DNA of 61,634 nucleotides from Patescibacteria group bacterium (GCA_018896765.1 JAHILZ010000016.1:1-61634); one strand, 5' to 3'; counted from the first letter of the stretch, positions 32,773-41,374 are shown. The notes: generated from the sequence alone by a model not told the origin. Made by a program: numbers and translations.

Positions 32773-33762
32773 ATGCTAGGAAAGAAAATAATCGAAAAGA
32801 TATCTGTAATAATGGCTATGGCTTTGCTGACTTTAGTATTAACCTCAGGTGTAGCAGTGGCAGTAGATAAAAATGACGGAGATGTTATTGGTGAATATAA
32901 AACTGTAGTTGCTTTGTCAAATGGAGCAAATTGGGGAACTGAATATGGACTGCTAGAGTATCAATGTGTTGCTTATGCAAAACGTTTCTACACCAAGTTA
33001 TTGGATACGAGCAAATGGACAGGACTTGCTTCTGCTTATCAGTATTATACAAATGCTGAAGCAAGGGGACTAACGCCTTATCCTAACGGCGGATCTATGT
33101 CGCCTCAGCCAGATGATATTCTCAGTTTTAGAGGTGGTACAAATGGCCATGTGGCGATAATTACAGAAGTAGGTGAAAACTATGTTAATGTCATTGAGCA
33201 AAACGTGAAAAGAAATGATGCAATGGGTCCTCCTAATCATCAAATTCCATACAATAAAGCCACAAACATGATTGGCGATGAAAATGGACTTAGGACTGAT
33301 ATTGGGCTCTATGTTCAAGGCTGGATTCGCAAAGATGCTTGGTCATTTAATGATGGCAAGATGGATAATCTTAATATGGCCGAACGCTGGGAAGCTCACT
33401 ATGTCGAATCTTCCTCAGTCGGCACCGACGGAAAATATCGTATCGATCCGGGAATTGATCCGTGGATACAGCACGACGGACTTTCCCTCGATTCAAACAA
33501 TTATAATGCCATAGAAATTAATATGGCCTCGAATGCGCCGGACGGAATGGGAAAGATATATTTTACGACATCAGGCTCGTCTACCTACGACGAAAATAAG
33601 CACATAGATTTCTATGCGACCAATGACGGCAACTGGCGAACCTATACCGTCTATATGAAAAATCACCCTTGGTGGTCTGGCACGATAATCGGCATCAGAA
33701 TAGATCCGGCCACTACAGGAAAACCTGGAACAGACAATACGGATATTATCGGTTTTGACTGA
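32773..33762 (+). CDS. secreted CHAP-domain amidase, N-terminal part of a gene split by TGA
   Basis: 329 residues before a TGA. The signal peptide covers about residues 1-30 (KKIIEKISVIMAMALLTLVL, then TSGVAVA). The CHAP amidase/peptidase follows: nucleophile Cys65 in EYQCVAYAKRF, His126 in GHVAIITEV and an acidic Glu142. Such domains cut peptidoglycan cross-links or glutathionylspermidine-type amides. A beta-rich domain (about 200-329) ends in DIIGFD. The reading frame continues in phase after the TGA (IKVIKTDKK) to 34995, with TGA where a Trp codon is expected (FDWIKV). The intact ancestor would be about 740 residues. Confidence 0.85.
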   Translation: MLGKKIIEKISVIMAMALLTLVLTSGVAVAVDKNDGDVIGEYKTVVALSNGANWGTEYGLLEYQCVAYAKRFYTKLLDTSKWTGLASAYQYYTNAEARGLTPYPNGGSMSPQPDDILSFRGGTNGHVAIITEVGENYVNVIEQNVKRNDAMGPPNHQIPYNKATNMIGDENGLRTDIGLYVQGWIRKDAWSFNDGKMDNLNMAERWEAHYVESSSVGTDGKYRIDPGIDPWIQHDGLSLDSNNYNAIEINMASNAPDGMGKIYFTTSGSSTYDENKHIDFYATNDGNWRTYTVYMKNHPWWSGTIIGIRIDPATTGKPGTDNTDIIGFD

Positions 33763-33846
33763 ATCAAGGTCATCAAAACTGACAAGAAGCCAAGAATCGT
33801 TTCGGTAACAACTGACTCTTCAGTCTATTTTCCAGGGAGTACAACC

Positions 33847-34995
33847 GTGATCTTTAATTATCTGATCAATAATCCGTTTGATAATCAGATAACCGATACC
33901 AAGCTTTATGCCGCGCTTCAGCCTTCAGGTTCAGGTACGAGTAATGGATGGGTGACAGATAATTATTGGGTATATAATAATTATCCGACGACGCTCTATA
34001 GCGGGAGAACATATGGATACGAAAAACGATATCGTTTGTCGGAATCATTCCCATTCGTTGAGGGAAGCTTTGACGCCTATTTGCGGATTTATAACGAAAA
34101 CACCAATGAAGAGTATGACTATAAATATTTGTTGCCTGCTTTCACGGTAAGTTCAAGCATTACGCCAACACCGACTTCAACGCCGACAGTCTTGCCGACA
34201 TCCACCGCGGTAACTCCCATGCCGACGATACCGGAATCGACAGCAACGCCAATGCCAACATTGAACCCAATACCGACGAGCACACCGACACCTCCGCCTT
34301 ATGAAGCGATATACGAAAAATCGGTAGTGACCAATGGCACAGCCAATTCGCCGAACTGGTGGCTGGAAAATGGTTTCAGGAGAAAAGTCGCGGACGACGC
34401 AACCCTCCAAAGCATCTTTAGCTCGAATGGAAACAAATATTGGATCTTCAGCGACAGCGATATAAACAAGATACTCCAAGGATTAGATATATTGATATCG
34501 CCGCCATCAACCCCAACTCCGACGCCCACTGTAGTACCGACTAGCACTCAACCGCCCACTCCGCCGCCGGAAGCAACACCGTTACCAACGCCAACTCCGA
34601 CAATTCCACCACTAAGCACAGCTTCGCCGATACCGGCCGATGTTTTCAGTCAGGAAGGTGAGAATTATTTGAAAGCTTTGGCTGACGCTTTTATCGCGGA
34701 AAACAAAACTTACGAAGAGTTCAAGCTGTATGTGCTCAATGGAACAACTCAAGACAAAGCTCTGGTAGAGATAGTTCTGGAACAAGTGATCAAACAAAGA
34801 TTTCCTGTGCTAGTATCGAATCCGGTTGCAAAGATCGATTTTAACAGTGATGGCATCATAACTTCGGAAGATCTAATAATAGTCGCAAGCTATTTCGGAG
34901 AAATGAACCAAACGTTATATTCACGCTATGACGTAAACCAAGACAACGCAATAGATATTTACGACCTAGTGCTTGTCAGTATTAATATCGAATGA
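33847..34995 (+). CDS. C-terminal part of the split CHAP protein: Pro/Thr linkers and dockerin
   Basis: 382 residues if started at GTG 33847, in the same frame as the upstream CHAP part; the 28 codons between the TGA and 33847 are also open. It holds a beta-sandwich module (PGSTTVIFNYLINN), a Pro/Thr linker (about 110-150), a module with NWWLENGFRRKV and YWIFSDSDINKI, a second Pro/Thr linker and a C-terminal pair of EF-hand-like repeats (IDFNSDGIITSEDLIIVASYFG and DVNQDNAIDIYDLVLVSI), a type I dockerin. Dockerins dock secreted enzymes to cohesins. Without readthrough this part has no secretion signal, so it is either reached by readthrough or dead. Confidence 0.75.
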   Translation: MIFNYLINNPFDNQITDTKLYAALQPSGSGTSNGWVTDNYWVYNNYPTTLYSGRTYGYEKRYRLSESFPFVEGSFDAYLRIYNENTNEEYDYKYLLPAFTVSSSITPTPTSTPTVLPTSTAVTPMPTIPESTATPMPTLNPIPTSTPTPPPYEAIYEKSVVTNGTANSPNWWLENGFRRKVADDATLQSIFSSNGNKYWIFSDSDINKILQGLDILISPPSTPTPTPTVVPTSTQPPTPPPEATPLPTPTPTIPPLSTASPIPADVFSQEGENYLKALADAFIAENKTYEEFKLYVLNGTTQDKALVEIVLEQVIKQRFPVLVSNPVAKIDFNSDGIITSEDLIIVASYFGEMNQTLYSRYDVNQDNAIDIYDLVLVSINIE

Positions 34996-35004
34996 ACAAA
35001 TTTT

Positions 35005-35034
35005 ACCAGATTTAATTTTTACTCTGGTTTTTTT
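35005..35034 (+). terminator. rho-independent terminator
   Basis: ACCAGA pairs with TCTGGT (35005-35010 with 35023-35028), followed by a T-run. Confidence 0.85.
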
Positions 35035-35124
35035 ATTTATAGCTTTATTTCCCTATTTTATTTTTTGTGGTATAATCATATTGTTTTGAAGATCAGTGGT
35101 TTATTGAATTTAGCTAGAGAGCTC

Positions 35125-35200
35125 GCCTCGGTTCGAGTCGCCCGCCTAGACTTTTACCTTGATTCAATTTGATTGAAGCGGGCGATGATCTAGTCGAGGC
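35125..35200. repeat. GC-rich inverted repeat in the prfB leader
   Basis: GCCTCG-n7-TCGCCCGC (35125-35145) faces GCGGGCGA-n9-CGAGGC (35178-35200), with a smaller TTCAAT/ATTGAA hairpin inside. It is the GC-richest stretch between genes here. The motif TCTAGGCGGG(C)GATGAT also appears in the rmuC tail (4711-4727), so it is a dispersed repeat; a role in prfB control is possible. Confidence 0.55.
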
Positions 35201-35221
35201 TGGAAGCGGGAAAGCACATAT

Positions 35222-36319
35222 ATGGAAGAAATTTTATCTCAGATTAAGGCATTTCAAAAAAGACTTGGCGATTTGGCGATTATTCTTAATCTTCCTAAAC
35301 TAAAAGCGGAAATCGTCGGATTAGGATTGGATACGGAGGATCAGGGTTTTTGGCAAGACCAGGCAAAAGCGAAAGAAACATTGAAAAAAATCGAATTTTA
35401 TAAAAAAGAAATAAGCGGTTTTGAAAATTTAAAAACAGAGCTCGGAGAGCTTGAAGAGTTGGTCGGCTTGATCAAAGAAACGCCGGATAAAGATTTGGAA
35501 AAAGATATCAAAAAACGTTTCGTGAGCGTTCAAAAAGAATTTCAAGCTTTTGAATTTAAGACATTGTTCAAAGAAAAATACGATCCTTCCTCGGCGATTA
35601 TGGCGATTCACGCCGGCGCCGGAGGGTCGGACGCGCAGGATTGGGCCGAAATACTGACCAGGATGTATTTGAGATTTTTTGAAAAAATGGGCTTCCGCGC
35701 GAAAATTATTGACGAAAGCAAGGGAAAAGAAGCGGGGATTAAAAGCGCGGTAATTGATGTTAGCGGATCTTATGCTTATGGATATTTGCGTTCTGAGGCC
35801 GGAGTGCATCGCTTGGTGCGAATTTCTCCTTTTAACGCGGACGCGTTGCGGCATACATCGTTTGCTCTGGTTGAAGTTTTGCCGGAAATCGGAGAAATCG
35901 CGGAAGTAAAAATCGATCCCAAAGATCTTAAAATAGATACATTTAAATCTTCCGGTCCGGGCGGACAGTATGTAAATAAAACTGAATCGGCGATTCGGCT
36001 TACGCATATTCCCAGCGGTTTGGCAGTTGCTTCACAAAGCGAGAGAAGCCAGGCGCAGAACAGAGAAGTGGCTATGAAAATCTTGCGCGCCAAATTACAC
36101 CAAAAATATCTGGAGGACCGGCAGGCGGAAAAGAAAAAAATTCGCGGAGAGTTTAAATCCGCTGAGTGGGGAAATCAGATTCGAAGCTATGTTTTGCATC
36201 CTTATAAAATGGTTAAGGATCATCGCACCGGATATGAAACATCAAATGCCGAACGCGTTCTTGACGGTGATATAATAGATTTTATCGAATCGTATCTAAG
36301 AAAGAGCGGTAAAAAATAA
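35222..36319 (+). CDS. prfB: peptide chain release factor 2
   Basis: A 365-residue class I release factor. The SPF tripeptide (RISPFNADAL) identifies RF2 (UGA/UAA reading) and the GGQ motif (SGPGGQYVNKTESAIRLTH) is the peptidyl-hydrolase loop. An N-terminal helical domain (1-110) precedes the core. The frame is continuous: the programmed +1 frameshift common in prfB is not needed here. Its presence is evidence that UGA is a stop codon in this organism, which matters for the two in-frame TGA codons found elsewhere. Confidence 0.95.
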   Translation: MEEILSQIKAFQKRLGDLAIILNLPKLKAEIVGLGLDTEDQGFWQDQAKAKETLKKIEFYKKEISGFENLKTELGELEELVGLIKETPDKDLEKDIKKRFVSVQKEFQAFEFKTLFKEKYDPSSAIMAIHAGAGGSDAQDWAEILTRMYLRFFEKMGFRAKIIDESKGKEAGIKSAVIDVSGSYAYGYLRSEAGVHRLVRISPFNADALRHTSFALVEVLPEIGEIAEVKIDPKDLKIDTFKSSGPGGQYVNKTESAIRLTHIPSGLAVASQSERSQAQNREVAMKILRAKLHQKYLEDRQAEKKKIRGEFKSAEWGNQIRSYVLHPYKMVKDHRTGYETSNAERVLDGDIIDFIESYLRKSGKK

Positions 36320-36321
36320 GC

Positions 36322-36404
36322 GGGTAGGTTGTAGTGAGTAATTTGTAGTATTAATTTCTACCCACTACTCACTACTCACTACTCACTACTCACTACTCAC
36401 TAAC
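36322..36404. repeat. tandem-word inverted repeat (gtgagta family)
   Basis: gtaggttgtagtgagtaatt is followed by six copies of the complementary word actcact, ending at the ftsE start codon. Confidence 0.8.
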
Positions 36405-36406
36405 TT

Positions 36407-37090
36407 ATGATTATTTTTCAAGCGGTTAGCAAGAATTATATAAATAATATTTCATCCCTTGAGGATATTAATCTCGTGATTAATCGCGGGGAGTTTGTTT
36501 CAATTGTCGGCCAATCCGGGGCGGGAAAAACCACGCTTCTTAAATTGATGATTATGGAAGAAAAGCCGACAAAAGGAGAGATTTTTTTTGACAAGCTAAT
36601 GCTAAGCAAAATCAAAAAATCTTCTTTGCCGACATTGAGGCGCAATATCGGGATGGTTTTTCAAGATTTTAAATTGATAAATACGAAGACCGTATTTGAA
36701 AATGTGGCGTTTGTGCTGGAGGTTCTCGGCAAAACGCAAATAGAAATAAACAAAAGCGTTACAGCGGCTCTCGATATTGTCGGCATAAAAGATAAAGATA
36801 GCTGTTTTCCCTATCAATTGTCAGGAGGCGAACAGCAAAGAGTGGCGATTGCCAGGGCGATTGTCCATCATCCGATTATTTTGATTGTTGATGAACCGAC
36901 AGGAAATCTCGACTTGCTGAATGGATGGGAAATAGTTAAACTTTTAGTTAAAATTAACGAACTTGGAACGACTGTTATTCTTGCTACGCATAATCGGGAG
37001 ATAGTAAATTCTTTGAATAAGCGAGTGGTTACTTTGGATAAAGGAAGAATTGTGCAAGATCAAGCGACAAACGGGAAATACATTATCTAA
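36407..37090 (+). CDS. ftsE: cell division ATP-binding protein FtsE
   Basis: A 227-residue ABC ATPase with Walker A GQSGAGKT (35-42), Q-loop VFQDFKL, signature LSGGEQQRV (about 138), Walker B LIVDEP and switch His (ATHN). The FQDFKL variant and the adjacent ftsX identify it. FtsEX links ATP hydrolysis to peptidoglycan hydrolases at the septum; the coiled-coil C39 protein at 50634 has a PcsB-like coiled coil and could be such a partner. Confidence 0.93.
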   Translation: MIIFQAVSKNYINNISSLEDINLVINRGEFVSIVGQSGAGKTTLLKLMIMEEKPTKGEIFFDKLMLSKIKKSSLPTLRRNIGMVFQDFKLINTKTVFENVAFVLEVLGKTQIEINKSVTAALDIVGIKDKDSCFPYQLSGGEQQRVAIARAIVHHPIILIVDEPTGNLDLLNGWEIVKLLVKINELGTTVILATHNREIVNSLNKRVVTLDKGRIVQDQATNGKYII

Positions 37091-37153
37091 TCCATTTTAA
37101 CATATTAACATTTTAATCCCGAGCACTCGGGACTAAAATGCTAGAATGATTTT

Positions 37154-38095
37154 ATGTTTCTTACGAAATTAAAAAGAATTTTTAAAACAGCCATTGTTAA
37201 TTTTTGGCGCAACGGTTCTATAAATATCGCTACGACCGGCATTATGACCGTCACTCTTTTGTCGATTAGCATTTTAGTTATTTTGACATTCTTGGGAAAT
37301 AGCTTGATTGAAAATTTTAAAACCAAAATCGATATCAGCGTTTATTTTTTTTCTGAAGCTTCGGAGGAAGATATTTTAAAAGTCAGGGATGAAGTAGTTG
37401 CTTTGCCGGAGGTCCGGGAGATTTTGTATATTTCAAAAGAACAAGCTTGGGAGCGCTTTAAGGTTCAATATTCCGATAATCCCGTTATCAGCCAAGGCAT
37501 TGGAGAGCTGGATGAAAATCCGCTTTTTGCCACATTAAGCATTAAGGCAAAAAATATGGATCAATATTCAAAAATTAACGAATTTCTGTCCAATGCGCGT
37601 TTTAAAGATACAATTCAAAAAGTCAGTTTTGATGATAATAAGACACAGATTGCCAAGTTATCATTAATTACTAAAACTGCTCAAAAAGACGGGGCGATAG
37701 TTATTTTAGTTTTTGTTATTATTTCGCTTTTCGTAATTTTTAACGCCGTCAGGCTCACAATGTACAATTATAAGCAAGAGGTAAAAATTATGAATTTAGT
37801 GGGAGCGGGAAAGTGGTATATTCAGCTTCCTTTTATAATTGAGGGGGCTCTTTATGGCATAATAGGAAGTATTTTTTCCATATCAATTCTCGCGGGCATG
37901 ATTTTTTTGACTAAAGACGCGCAGAATATTGAAAGCTTTCTTTATGGCGGTTCATCGGCGGGGGTTTTTAAGGGTTCGTTAACCGAATATTTCAAGAATA
38001 ATTTTTTGCTTATTTTTGGGGTACAGCTTGCGGCGGGTATTTTTATTGGCGTTTTGAGCAGTTTGATTGCCATTAGGAAATATATGAAAATATAA
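37154..38095 (+). CDS. ftsX: cell division protein FtsX
   Basis: A 313-residue permease-like protein with the FtsX layout: one helix (about 22-46), a large extracytoplasmic domain (about 50-180, with SKEQAWERFKVQY and NPLFATLSI typical of FtsX) and three C-terminal helices (about 182-200, 228-250 and 285-305). The EVKIMNLVGAGKWYIQLPFIIEG segment is the coupling region to FtsE. It follows ftsE after 63 bases containing a GGGACT-type palindrome. Confidence 0.93.
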   Translation: MFLTKLKRIFKTAIVNFWRNGSINIATTGIMTVTLLSISILVILTFLGNSLIENFKTKIDISVYFFSEASEEDILKVRDEVVALPEVREILYISKEQAWERFKVQYSDNPVISQGIGELDENPLFATLSIKAKNMDQYSKINEFLSNARFKDTIQKVSFDDNKTQIAKLSLITKTAQKDGAIVILVFVIISLFVIFNAVRLTMYNYKQEVKIMNLVGAGKWYIQLPFIIEGALYGIIGSIFSISILAGMIFLTKDAQNIESFLYGGSSAGVFKGSLTEYFKNNFLLIFGVQLAAGIFIGVLSSLIAIRKYMKI

Positions 38096-38202
38096 AACCA
38101 TGAAGAAAATTTATATTTATCAATTTTTCCCGCTATGCGGGATCCCGATGAGGCGGGACAATGAATTTTCAATTCCCAATGAAATAATTTTCAAACGAAT
38201 TA

Positions 38203-38233
38203 AAAAAACTCTCCTGAAAAGCGAGTTTTTTAT
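38203..38233 (+). terminator. terminator after ftsX
   Basis: AAAAAACTC pairs with GAGTTTTTT (38203-38211 with 38223-38231). Between ftsX and this site lies a CCCGC-TAT-GCGGG repeat hairpin (38130-38142). Confidence 0.75.
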
Positions 38234-38249
38234 TTTTCATGTAACTAAT

Positions 38250-38831
38250 TTACAAAATAGATTTTTTTTGTTTATTTCTAAAATACGCGAAATAGATTGT
38301 TATCATTACGATATAGTTTAGCGCCAAAAACCATGGAGTGCCCCATGAAAGCCCATCAAATTTTATATCAGAAATCGGCCAAAGAAACGGGGTTGAATAG
38401 AATGCCGAAGAATGGGTTGGAATATCAATTAAAATATGGACGAGCCACCCGCCAAGCTCCCAAGAAATTATTGATTTAACTGCTCCCTGCGATATTTTGC
38501 GTTTTAAGAAAAGCAAAGCCGTAATAATTATAAATACGGCAAAAAAAATGACAAAGCTGTGGCCTATGGCGTAAAGTGTTGAAACAATTTGCAAGACAGG
38601 ATAGAAATTTTGCCGGGGCGGTTCGATTTTTTCCGGGCCCGGCAAATCCGACATTGAAATTTTTCCGAGCATTAGCTCAATTAAAATCCAGGCGATGGGA
38701 ATAGCAAAAGCAAAGAGATCGGGAAATACTCCCCAGAATATCGCTAATTTCATATTCAGCGGTTTTTTAATTTTTTCTTTTAAAATTTTAAATGCCGCCC
38801 AAGTCCAAAATACGTGCGAGAAAAAATCCAT
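38250..38831 (-). CDS. membrane-bound metal-dependent hydrolase-like protein (DUF457/YdjM type)
   Basis: A 193-residue polytopic membrane protein with about four helices and scattered metal-type residues in the order seen in YdjM/DUF457 proteins: an early His (FFSHVFWTWA), a Pro-Asp in WGVFPDLFA, a GHS motif (about 105) and a HxxxD motif (LVHILIDIPTH, about 150). The family is predicted to be an intramembrane phospholipase-like hydrolase, but its activity is not settled. It stands convergent to ftsX. Confidence 0.7.
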   Translation of the reverse strand: MDFFSHVFWTWAAFKILKEKIKKPLNMKLAIFWGVFPDLFAFAIPIAWILIELMLGKISMSDLPGPEKIEPPRQNFYPVLQIVSTLYAIGHSFVIFFAVFIIITALLFLKRKISQGAVKSIISWELGGWLVHILIDIPTHSSAFYSTPFLWPISDIKFDGLSWGTPWFLALNYIVMITIYFAYFRNKQKKSIL

Positions 38832-38919
38832 AATATTAAAATTGATTATTTTAGAAAATAATATTATCAGTATACCATTTTAAGTAAAATTTATCAAAAA
38901 AATTTTTATGATTCAAGGC

Positions 38920-38948
38920 TTGATTTTTTCGCGTTTTTTGGGTAGAAT
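38920..38948 (+). promoter_or_regulatory. promoter of the GNAT gene
   Basis: TTGATT, 17 bases, TAGAAT, followed by gaataagaattta. It closely matches the tRNA-Gln promoter at 13701. Confidence 0.75.
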
Positions 38949-38971
38949 GAATAAGAATTTAAAGTATTTAG

Positions 38972-39451
38972 ATGAAAACAATTTTTGACTTAAAAAAAGT
39001 AAATTTTCGAAAGGCTTTCGTTTCTGACCTGAAAGATCTCTTTGAAATTGGCAAAATGGATTTCGGAGATGAGAAATGGCTGACCGCCAAATTTTTGGAA
39101 GATTCGCTTTTGGAGATCGGATATCATTATATTGCCGAATATGACAGTAAAACGGTTGGCGGCATAATAGTCACTAAATATGATTTTCCTAAAAACTGGA
39201 TTTATTACCTGGTCGTTCACCCTGATTATCAGAGGAAAGGCATAGGAAGCGCGATCTTAAATCTTGTGGAAAAAGATGTGATCAATAATCTACCCAAAAA
39301 AGATTCTCTTTATGTTGATGTCGGAACAGAGCCGGAAGATTTAGCTGCCAGAAAATTTTATTTTAAAAATGGATTCAAGAGCGAAGGCCGGGTGGAGAAT
39401 TGGTTTGACGATGGAATGCCGGCATTGGTTTTAAGGAAAAGTTTGAGATAA
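38972..39451 (+). CDS. GNAT family N-acetyltransferase
   Basis: A 159-residue single GNAT domain. The acetyl-CoA loop is clear (HPDYQRKGIGSAIL, motif A, about 85-98) and is followed by the C-terminal DLAARKFYFKNGFKSEG (motif B). It should acetylate a small molecule or a protein amine; the RimI-like size and layout do not settle the substrate. Confidence 0.85.
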   Translation: MKTIFDLKKVNFRKAFVSDLKDLFEIGKMDFGDEKWLTAKFLEDSLLEIGYHYIAEYDSKTVGGIIVTKYDFPKNWIYYLVVHPDYQRKGIGSAILNLVEKDVINNLPKKDSLYVDVGTEPEDLAARKFYFKNGFKSEGRVENWFDDGMPALVLRKSLR

Positions 39452-39530
39452 AATAGCGCGCATATTTCATTATCGTCTATTGGTAGGAAAATTTCTTGAT
39501 TTATTTCCGAAAAAATGCTAAAATTATTAT

Positions 39531-40244
39531 ATGGTTGCAAAATTACAAAAAAGCCCGTGGAATAAGGGTTTTACAAAAGAGAATCATTCGTCAGTCCTGA
39601 AGATTTCCCAGACAATGAAGGAAAAGAAAATAGATAATTTTGCCGGTTGGAGAAAAAAGTGCATAGAGAAAGGCCTGTTAAAAAGCAAATATCCTGATTT
39701 TAAAAAAAACGAGGATTTGGCGGAGCTTATTGGAGTTGTTTTAGGCGATGGGCACATACAATCATTTCCAAGGACTGAGCGACTAACCATATCATCACAT
39801 TCAAAAAATAGAGGTTTTATCAATAGATATGCCTGCCTTATCGAAAAAGTAATCAAGAAAAAACCTTATTGCGAGAAAATTAAAAATGCAAATTGCGTGC
39901 GAATAAGCATTTACGAGAAATTCATCAGCAAAAGACTAAAAATACCGGCAGGAAATCGCAAAGATTTAGTCGCTAAAATTCCTGAATGGATAAGCGCCGA
40001 CAAAAAGATTTTAACAAGATATTTACGAGGATTATATGAAGCTGAAGGTTCTTTCTGTGTTCATAAGCCGACCTATACTTATAAATTTTTATTTAGCAAC
40101 AAGAATAAAACATTATTGGATAATGTTTACGGCGCATTAAAAATTTTTGGTTTTCATCCCCACAGAGGCGCATACCGGATTCAAATTTCAAAAAAAGAAG
40201 AAGTTTATAAAATTAAAGACTTGATAAAATTCAGGAAATATTAA
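39531..40244 (+). CDS. free-standing LAGLIDADG homing endonuclease
   Basis: A 237-residue protein with a NUMOD-like N-terminus (SPWNKGFTKENHSS, KISQTMKEKK) and two LAGLIDADG-type helices: LAELIGVVLGDGHI (about 64-77) and TRYLRGLYEAEGSF (about 163-176), each ending in an acidic catalytic residue (Asp in GDG, Glu in EAEG). Such enzymes make a site-specific double-strand break and spread their own gene. It ends only four bases before tRNA-Gln(CTG), so the tRNA locus may be its home site. No intron or intein is visible. Confidence 0.85.
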   Translation: MVAKLQKSPWNKGFTKENHSSVLKISQTMKEKKIDNFAGWRKKCIEKGLLKSKYPDFKKNEDLAELIGVVLGDGHIQSFPRTERLTISSHSKNRGFINRYACLIEKVIKKKPYCEKIKNANCVRISIYEKFISKRLKIPAGNRKDLVAKIPEWISADKKILTRYLRGLYEAEGSFCVHKPTYTYKFLFSNKNKTLLDNVYGALKIFGFHPHRGAYRIQISKKEEVYKIKDLIKFRKY

Positions 40245-40248
40245 TTAT

Positions 40249-40319
40249 TGGGAGATCTGCTAAAGGTAGGCAAGTGGGCTCTGAACCCATTAATCTAGGT
40301 TCGATTCCTAGTCTCCCAG
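40249..40319 (+). tRNA. tRNA-Gln (anticodon CTG)
   Basis: Acceptor TGGGAGA/TCTCCCA, anticodon arm GTGGG-CTCTGAA-CCCAT (CTG), T-arm CTAGGTTCGATTCCTAG and discriminator G. The D-arm is less regular than in tRNA-Gln(TTG) at 13798. It immediately follows the homing endonuclease gene. Confidence 0.85.
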
Positions 40320-40366
40320 CAATTTATAAAATTTAGAAATAATAAGTAGAATATTAAATTTATTCT

Positions 40367-40939
40367 ATGAATCAAAAACGAATTTTTATAATTCACGGCT
40401 GGGAAGGAGCGCCGGAGTCTAATTGGTTTCCGTGGCTGAAAAAGCAATTGGAAAAGCAAGGATTTGAAGCAATAGTTCCAGTGATGCCGAATACTGATAA
40501 TCCGATTTCTTCTGAATGGCTGGCGTATATGCAAAAAATCATCAGCAAGCCCGATAAAAATACTTATTTAGTCGGCCATAGTCTTGGAGTTATCGCTATT
40601 CTCAGGTTTCTTGAATCGCTTTTGCCAGAGCAAAAAATCGGCGGGGCGGTGTTTGTCGCGGGATTTTCGGAATCAGTGGGCATTAATGAAACAGAAAGTT
40701 TTTTTGCCGCGCCTCTTGATTACGAAAAAATTAAAAATTCCGCGGAAAAATTTATTGCCATCAATTCCGATAATGATCCCTATGTGCCGCTTAAGAAAGG
40801 CGAGATATTAAGAGATAAATTAGGAGCAGAACTTATTATAGTGCAAAAAGGCAGCCATTTCCACGAAGGCGCGGGATTTACAGAATTACCAATAGTTTTA
40901 GAAAGTTTATTAAAAATCTATGCCAAAAGAAAGATTTAA
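40367..40939 (+). CDS. RBBP9/YdeN-like serine hydrolase
   Basis: A 190-residue alpha/beta hydrolase of the RBBP9/YdeN group: IIHGWEGAPESNWFPWLKKQL at the N-terminus, nucleophile elbow GHSLG (about 69-73), Asp in NSDNDPYVP (about 145) and His in GSHFHEGAGF (about 167). The substrate is unknown. It overlaps the NUDIX gene downstream by 20 bases, so the two are co-translated. Confidence 0.88.
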   Translation: MNQKRIFIIHGWEGAPESNWFPWLKKQLEKQGFEAIVPVMPNTDNPISSEWLAYMQKIISKPDKNTYLVGHSLGVIAILRFLESLLPEQKIGGAVFVAGFSESVGINETESFFAAPLDYEKIKNSAEKFIAINSDNDPYVPLKKGEILRDKLGAELIIVQKGSHFHEGAGFTELPIVLESLLKIYAKRKI

Positions 40940-41357
40940 AATAATACCCGTATCACTTCTAATCTTAATTAAGGATGGCAATATCCTTCTTTCAAGGCGC
41001 TTTAATACCGGGTATGAAGATGGAAATTATGGTGTTGTATCCGGCCATTTGGACGGCAATGAAACATTCATGGAAGCGATGGCGCGGGAAGCGAAAGAAG
41101 AAGCGGGCATTGATATAGCCGCAAAAGATTTAGAAGTGGCGCATGTAATGCACCGAAAATCTCCGCCGGATGAGCGAATTGATTTTTATATCAGAGCGAA
41201 CAATTGGCAAGGCGAGCTGAGAATTATGGAGCCGAATAAATGCGATGATTTAAAATGGTTTTCAATTGATAATCTACCTGCCAATACAATTCCTTACATA
41301 AGGCAGGCGATTGAAAAAATCAGAAAGAAAATTTTTTACAGCGAATTCGGGTGGTAA
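40920..41357 (+). CDS. NUDIX hydrolase
   Basis: A 145-residue protein with a full Nudix box (GHLDGNETFMEAMAREAKEEAGI, GX5EX7REUXEEXGU, about 41-63), which binds Mg and hydrolyses nucleoside diphosphate-X substrates. It overlaps the upstream hydrolase and the downstream one, forming a three-gene operon, perhaps of house-cleaning hydrolases. Substrate unknown. Confidence 0.9.
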   Translation: MPKERFKIIPVSLLILIKDGNILLSRRFNTGYEDGNYGVVSGHLDGNETFMEAMAREAKEEAGIDIAAKDLEVAHVMHRKSPPDERIDFYIRANNWQGELRIMEPNKCDDLKWFSIDNLPANTIPYIRQAIEKIRKKIFYSEFGW

Positions 41358-41374
41358 AATATTTTTATAAAACT

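Noticed and set aside
33760..33762. UGA recoded as Trp (or Gly, as in Gracilibacteria)
   Set aside because: A normal prfB is present and several conserved genes end at TGA without sensible extension (for example 7621, 23617, 34995), so UGA is a stop in this organism.
35121..35146. tRNA T-arm suggested by ggttcgagtcg
   Set aside because: The flanking bases do not pair as a T-stem, and there is no acceptor stem or anticodon arm; it is part of an inverted repeat.
35222..35320. Programmed +1 frameshift in prfB
   Set aside because: The release factor 2 frame is continuous from ATG 35222, with no internal TGA near codon 25.
36322..36404. CRISPR-like array from the repeated actcact words
   Set aside because: The units are about seven bases, directly tandem and without spacers, and no cas gene is present.
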